This document shows positions 16,793-19,128 of a stretch of 19,128 nt of DNA, in pieces. The notes beneath the pieces are model-generated. The model did not search any database, was not told the origin of the DNA, and worked only from the letters and a program-made list of their open reading frames with translations. This DNA is from Actinomortierella ambigua (lineage: Eukaryota; Mortierellomycota; Mortierellomycetes; Mortierellales; Mortierellaceae). The stretch lies in NCBI GenBank assembly GCA_016098155.1, contig JAAAJB010000214.1:33780-52907 (forward strand), given 5' to 3'. Both the position numbers and the translations under genes were made by a program. Positions within the stretch are counted from its first letter, which is position 1, and each line of letters begins with the position of its first letter.

Positions 16793-19066
16793 CTACTCCA
16801 GCATCGCGAGGTTTCTTCTAGCGACCGGGTGTTTTTGATCGGCAGCCTTGCGGTACCAATACATGGCTTGCTGAGGGTCCTCTGGAACGCCTAGTCCGCT
16901 ATAGTACATCTCACCGAGATTGAATTGCGCGTGAAGCTCCCCTTGGTCAGCCGCCTTGCGATACCAGACTACTGCCTCGCCAAAGTCTTCCTTGACCCCA
17001 CTACCAAACCGGTACATCCCACCAAGTTTGTTCTGCGCCGCTGCGTTGCCTTGTTCCGCCGATTTACGATACCATGTGAACGCCTCGCCATGATCCTGTT
17101 CTACCCCAGTGCCGTTAAAATACATCCGCCCAAGGTTGAACTGCGCGTCTGGATTTCCTTGTGTTGCCAACTTGTGATACCATGAAAACGCCTGGTCATA
17201 ATCCCGATCAACTCTATGGCCTTTTAAGTACATCCACGCAAGTCTTTGTTGTGCCGGTGCAAATCCTTGGCTAGCCGACTTGTGATACCAAGACATAGCC
17301 TGGTCATAATCCCAGTCGACTCCGTGACCCCCCTCGTACAACCTTGCAACGCTGAACTGCGCCTTGGCATTTCCTTGTTCAGCCGACTTGAGAAACCATG
17401 ACAGTGCCTGGCCATGGTCTCGCCTGACGCCAAGCCCTTCCTGGTACATCCATGCAATGTTAATCTGCGCTAATGCATTCCCTCCCGAAGCCGCCTTGCG
17501 ATACCACCAAACTGCCTGGCCGTAATCTTGCTTAGCCCCATTGCCAAATTGGTACATCCATCCTATCTGTCGCTGCGCCGGTGCGTTTCCTTGGTCAGCC
17601 GACTTGCGATACCAGGTGAATGCCTGACGGTAATCTTGCGGGACTCCATGGCCATTGAAGTACATCCACCCCAGGTTTTTCTGTGCCGATGCATCATCTT
17701 GGTCTACCGCCAGGCGGTACCACGATAAGGCCTGATCGTAGTCTTGAGCAACACCAATGCCTTCCTCGTACATCCTCCCGAGATTGCTCTGCGCCAACGC
17801 ATTCCCTTGGGCAGCCGACTTTCGATACCAAGCCAACGCCTTATCAAAATCTTGCTCGATGCCCAGACCACTCTGGTACATCCATCCAAGCTCACATTGG
17901 GCGACAATATGTCCGCTCTCCGCTGCCTGTTGCATCCAATGTATCGCGATGGCTTCGTTTTTGGGGGTGCCGCGGCCTTTGCGGAAGAATTCTCCAGTCT
18001 TGAACTGTGCCTGCGAAGACCCTAGCATGGCTGCTCCGTGGTACCACTTGAACGCCTCCGCGTCGCTCTGGTCAACGCCATCGCCTTCTTCATACTTTGC
18101 TGCCAGTGTCACCTGTGCTTCTGAATCGCCTGCGGTAGCAATGGGCAACAGCGCATAAATCTCATCCGTCAGTGGAGACGTGTCGTCGCTCAGTGTGTGG
18201 GTGCCCTCGCTCGACGATGGTGAGAGTGGCATATCAGACATGGTCAGTGGAGGGCTAGGGGTGGCTCTATGATCTTCGATTCCACCATCGTCTTTGGGTT
18301 CATCGTCCTTTGTGATGATGTCACTTGCCTCCGGACGGTTGGCAGGATTCTGATCCCAGCACCGCTTGACCCATTGACGGTACTTCCATGGCGTATCATC
18401 TGGCAGCTCTTCTCTCTCGCCGTTCTTGATGAGGCCGATCACCGTGGAATCGTCGGCATGGTCTTTGAACGGGGTGGTGCTATTGGCGGTCATCTCCCAC
18501 ATCACCATCCCGAGTGCGAATGTGTCCGATTTGGTCGAGTACTTGGGTCTGGCTGTGAGGAGTTCAGGAGCCATCCACCGAGTCATACCCTTGCTTGAAG
18601 AGGCCGACTTTGACGCTGAGCGTACCTTGACGGTGGCTAGGCCAAAGTCACCGAGCTTGACCTCCAGGTCGTGTGTGAGAAGGACATTCGAGCTCTTGAG
18701 GTTTCGATGGAGGACACCCATGCGATGGATGTAGGTCAGTCCACGGACGACCTCCTGTGCAATCCGCGTCTTTGTGGGCCAGTCAAGAAGGCCGCCTTGA
18801 ATGGCTCCTTCAAGGCTTCCGCCTTCGGCATACTCCATTACTAGCACCAATCGGCCCTCATCCTCGGCGGTTCCATAGAATTGGGTGATATGCTTGTCGC
18901 GAAGGCTCTCGAGCTGGCTGATTTCATGTTGGATGGCACTGTTGTCGGTCACATCGGTCAGAGATACGGCGAACTTCTTGATGGCGACCTTGCGTCCCTG
19001 CCACTGGGCGTAGTGGACCTGGCCATAGGCGCCAGACCCAATGACGGAGCCAACCACAAGTGCAGA
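16793..19066 (-). CDS. Protein kinase-Sel1 repeat fusion C, predicted pseudokinase (HRN); 5' exon off the window
   Basis: The visible exon has about 757 codons, starting after an acceptor at 19068-19067. A CTAAC branch-like motif and a pyrimidine tract precede it on the minus strand. It reads SALVVGSVIGSGAYGQVH, so a first exon to the right is missing; the GTG at 19057 is not the start. The kinase domain keeps the glycine loop, VAIKK, GDFGLA and MAPEL. The catalytic loop is HRNLKSSN: AAC at 18703-18701 replaces the catalytic Asp codon that A and B have as GAC. A linker (about 270-310) leads to 12 Sel1 units and a half unit ending NLAMLE. Units 1-2 (AEAFKWY, GRGTPKNEAIA) match gene A closely, so A and C are recent paralogues in opposite orientation. 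It could act as a scaffold or allosteric partner; that is inference. Confidence 0.88.
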   Translation of the reverse strand, partial: SALVVGSVIGSGAYGQVHYAQWQGRKVAIKKFAVSLTDVTDNSAIQHEISQLESLRDKHITQFYGTAEDEGRLVLVMEYAEGGSLEGAIQGGLLDWPTKTRIAQEVVRGLTYIHRMGVLHRNLKSSNVLLTHDLEVKLGDFGLATVKVRSASKSASSSKGMTRWMAPELLTARPKYSTKSDTFALGMVMWEMTANSTTPFKDHADDSTVIGLIKNGEREELPDDTPWKYRQWVKRCWDQNPANRPEASDIITKDDEPKDDGGIEDHRATPSPPLTMSDMPLSPSSSEGTHTLSDDTSPLTDEIYALLPIATAGDSEAQVTLAAKYEEGDGVDQSDAEAFKWYHGAAMLGSSQAQFKTGEFFRKGRGTPKNEAIAIHWMQQAAESGHIVAQCELGWMYQSGLGIEQDFDKALAWYRKSAAQGNALAQSNLGRMYEEGIGVAQDYDQALSWYRLAVDQDDASAQKNLGWMYFNGHGVPQDYRQAFTWYRKSADQGNAPAQRQIGWMYQFGNGAKQDYGQAVWWYRKAASGGNALAQINIAWMYQEGLGVRRDHGQALSWFLKSAEQGNAKAQFSVARLYEGGHGVDWDYDQAMSWYHKSASQGFAPAQQRLAWMYLKGHRVDRDYDQAFSWYHKLATQGNPDAQFNLGRMYFNGTGVEQDHGEAFTWYRKSAEQGNAAAQNKLGGMYRFGSGVKEDFGEAVVWYRKAADQGELHAQFNLGEMYYSGLGVPEDPQQAMYWYRKAADQKHPVARRNLAMLE

Positions 19067-19099
19067 CTTTTGCGAAAGGGAGGGGGTGTTAGAAGCGTC

Positions 19100-19126
19100 T
19101 TTTTTTTTTTTTTTTTTTTTTTTTTT
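19100..19126. repeat. 27-nt T homopolymer (poly-A on the minus strand)
   Basis: An uninterrupted run of 27 T at the right edge. On the minus strand it lies inside the predicted first intron of kinase C, upstream of the CTAAC branch motif and the acceptor. Such runs are assembly-sensitive and may explain why the sequence ends here. Confidence 0.9.
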
Positions 19127-19128
19127 CT

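Overview
The window reads as nuclear DNA of a filamentous fungus. Genes are cut by short GT..AG introns (about 87-168 nt) that can be placed to the base because the reading frames join exactly. Cleavage signals are AATAAA-like, non-coding DNA is rich in simple repeats, and one gene ends in a peroxisomal PTS1 signal. Moderate GC content and an expansion of protein-kinase/Sel1-repeat fusions point to Mucoromycota, most likely a Mortierella-type fungus. That placement is inference, not a database result.

Layout, left to right: (1) 1-330, Asp/Gly-coding minisatellite, perhaps the tail of a gene entering from the left. (2) 726-1929 (+), four-exon mitochondrial chalcone-isomerase-fold protein of the AIM18/AIM46 type. 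(3) 2904-5286 (+), four-exon peroxisomal acyl-CoA oxidase with a 21-nt microexon and C-terminal SRL. (4) 5817-7471 (+), kinase-Sel1 protein A. (5) 8158-13012 (+), kinase-Sel1 giant B: kinase domain, five divergent Sel1 units, then a tandem array with 26 consecutive units of exactly 108 bp. A decayed tail follows up to 13544. (6) 14445-15926 (+), unrecognised two-exon protein with a 33-bp internal repeat and a C-terminal coiled coil. (7) about 16068-16743 (-), broken PIF/Harbinger-like DDE transposase. (8) 16793-19066 (-), kinase-Sel1 protein C, entering from the right edge, whose catalytic HRD is HRN.

Genes 2 and 3 are housekeeping metabolism. The right two thirds is an accessory block of three paralogous kinase-Sel1 genes. 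All three have an intron at the same place: exactly 12 codons run from the splice site through the last glycine of the glycine-loop GxG. A and C are close relatives in opposite orientation and B is more distant. The working idea, which is inference, is a sensor/signalling family. The kinase would be the output and the Sel1 superhelix the recognition surface, with B's array homogenised by recombination and C a pseudokinase partner. The best leads are B's indel-free array with variation on one predicted helix face, the HRN pseudokinase, and the decay at the end of the array.
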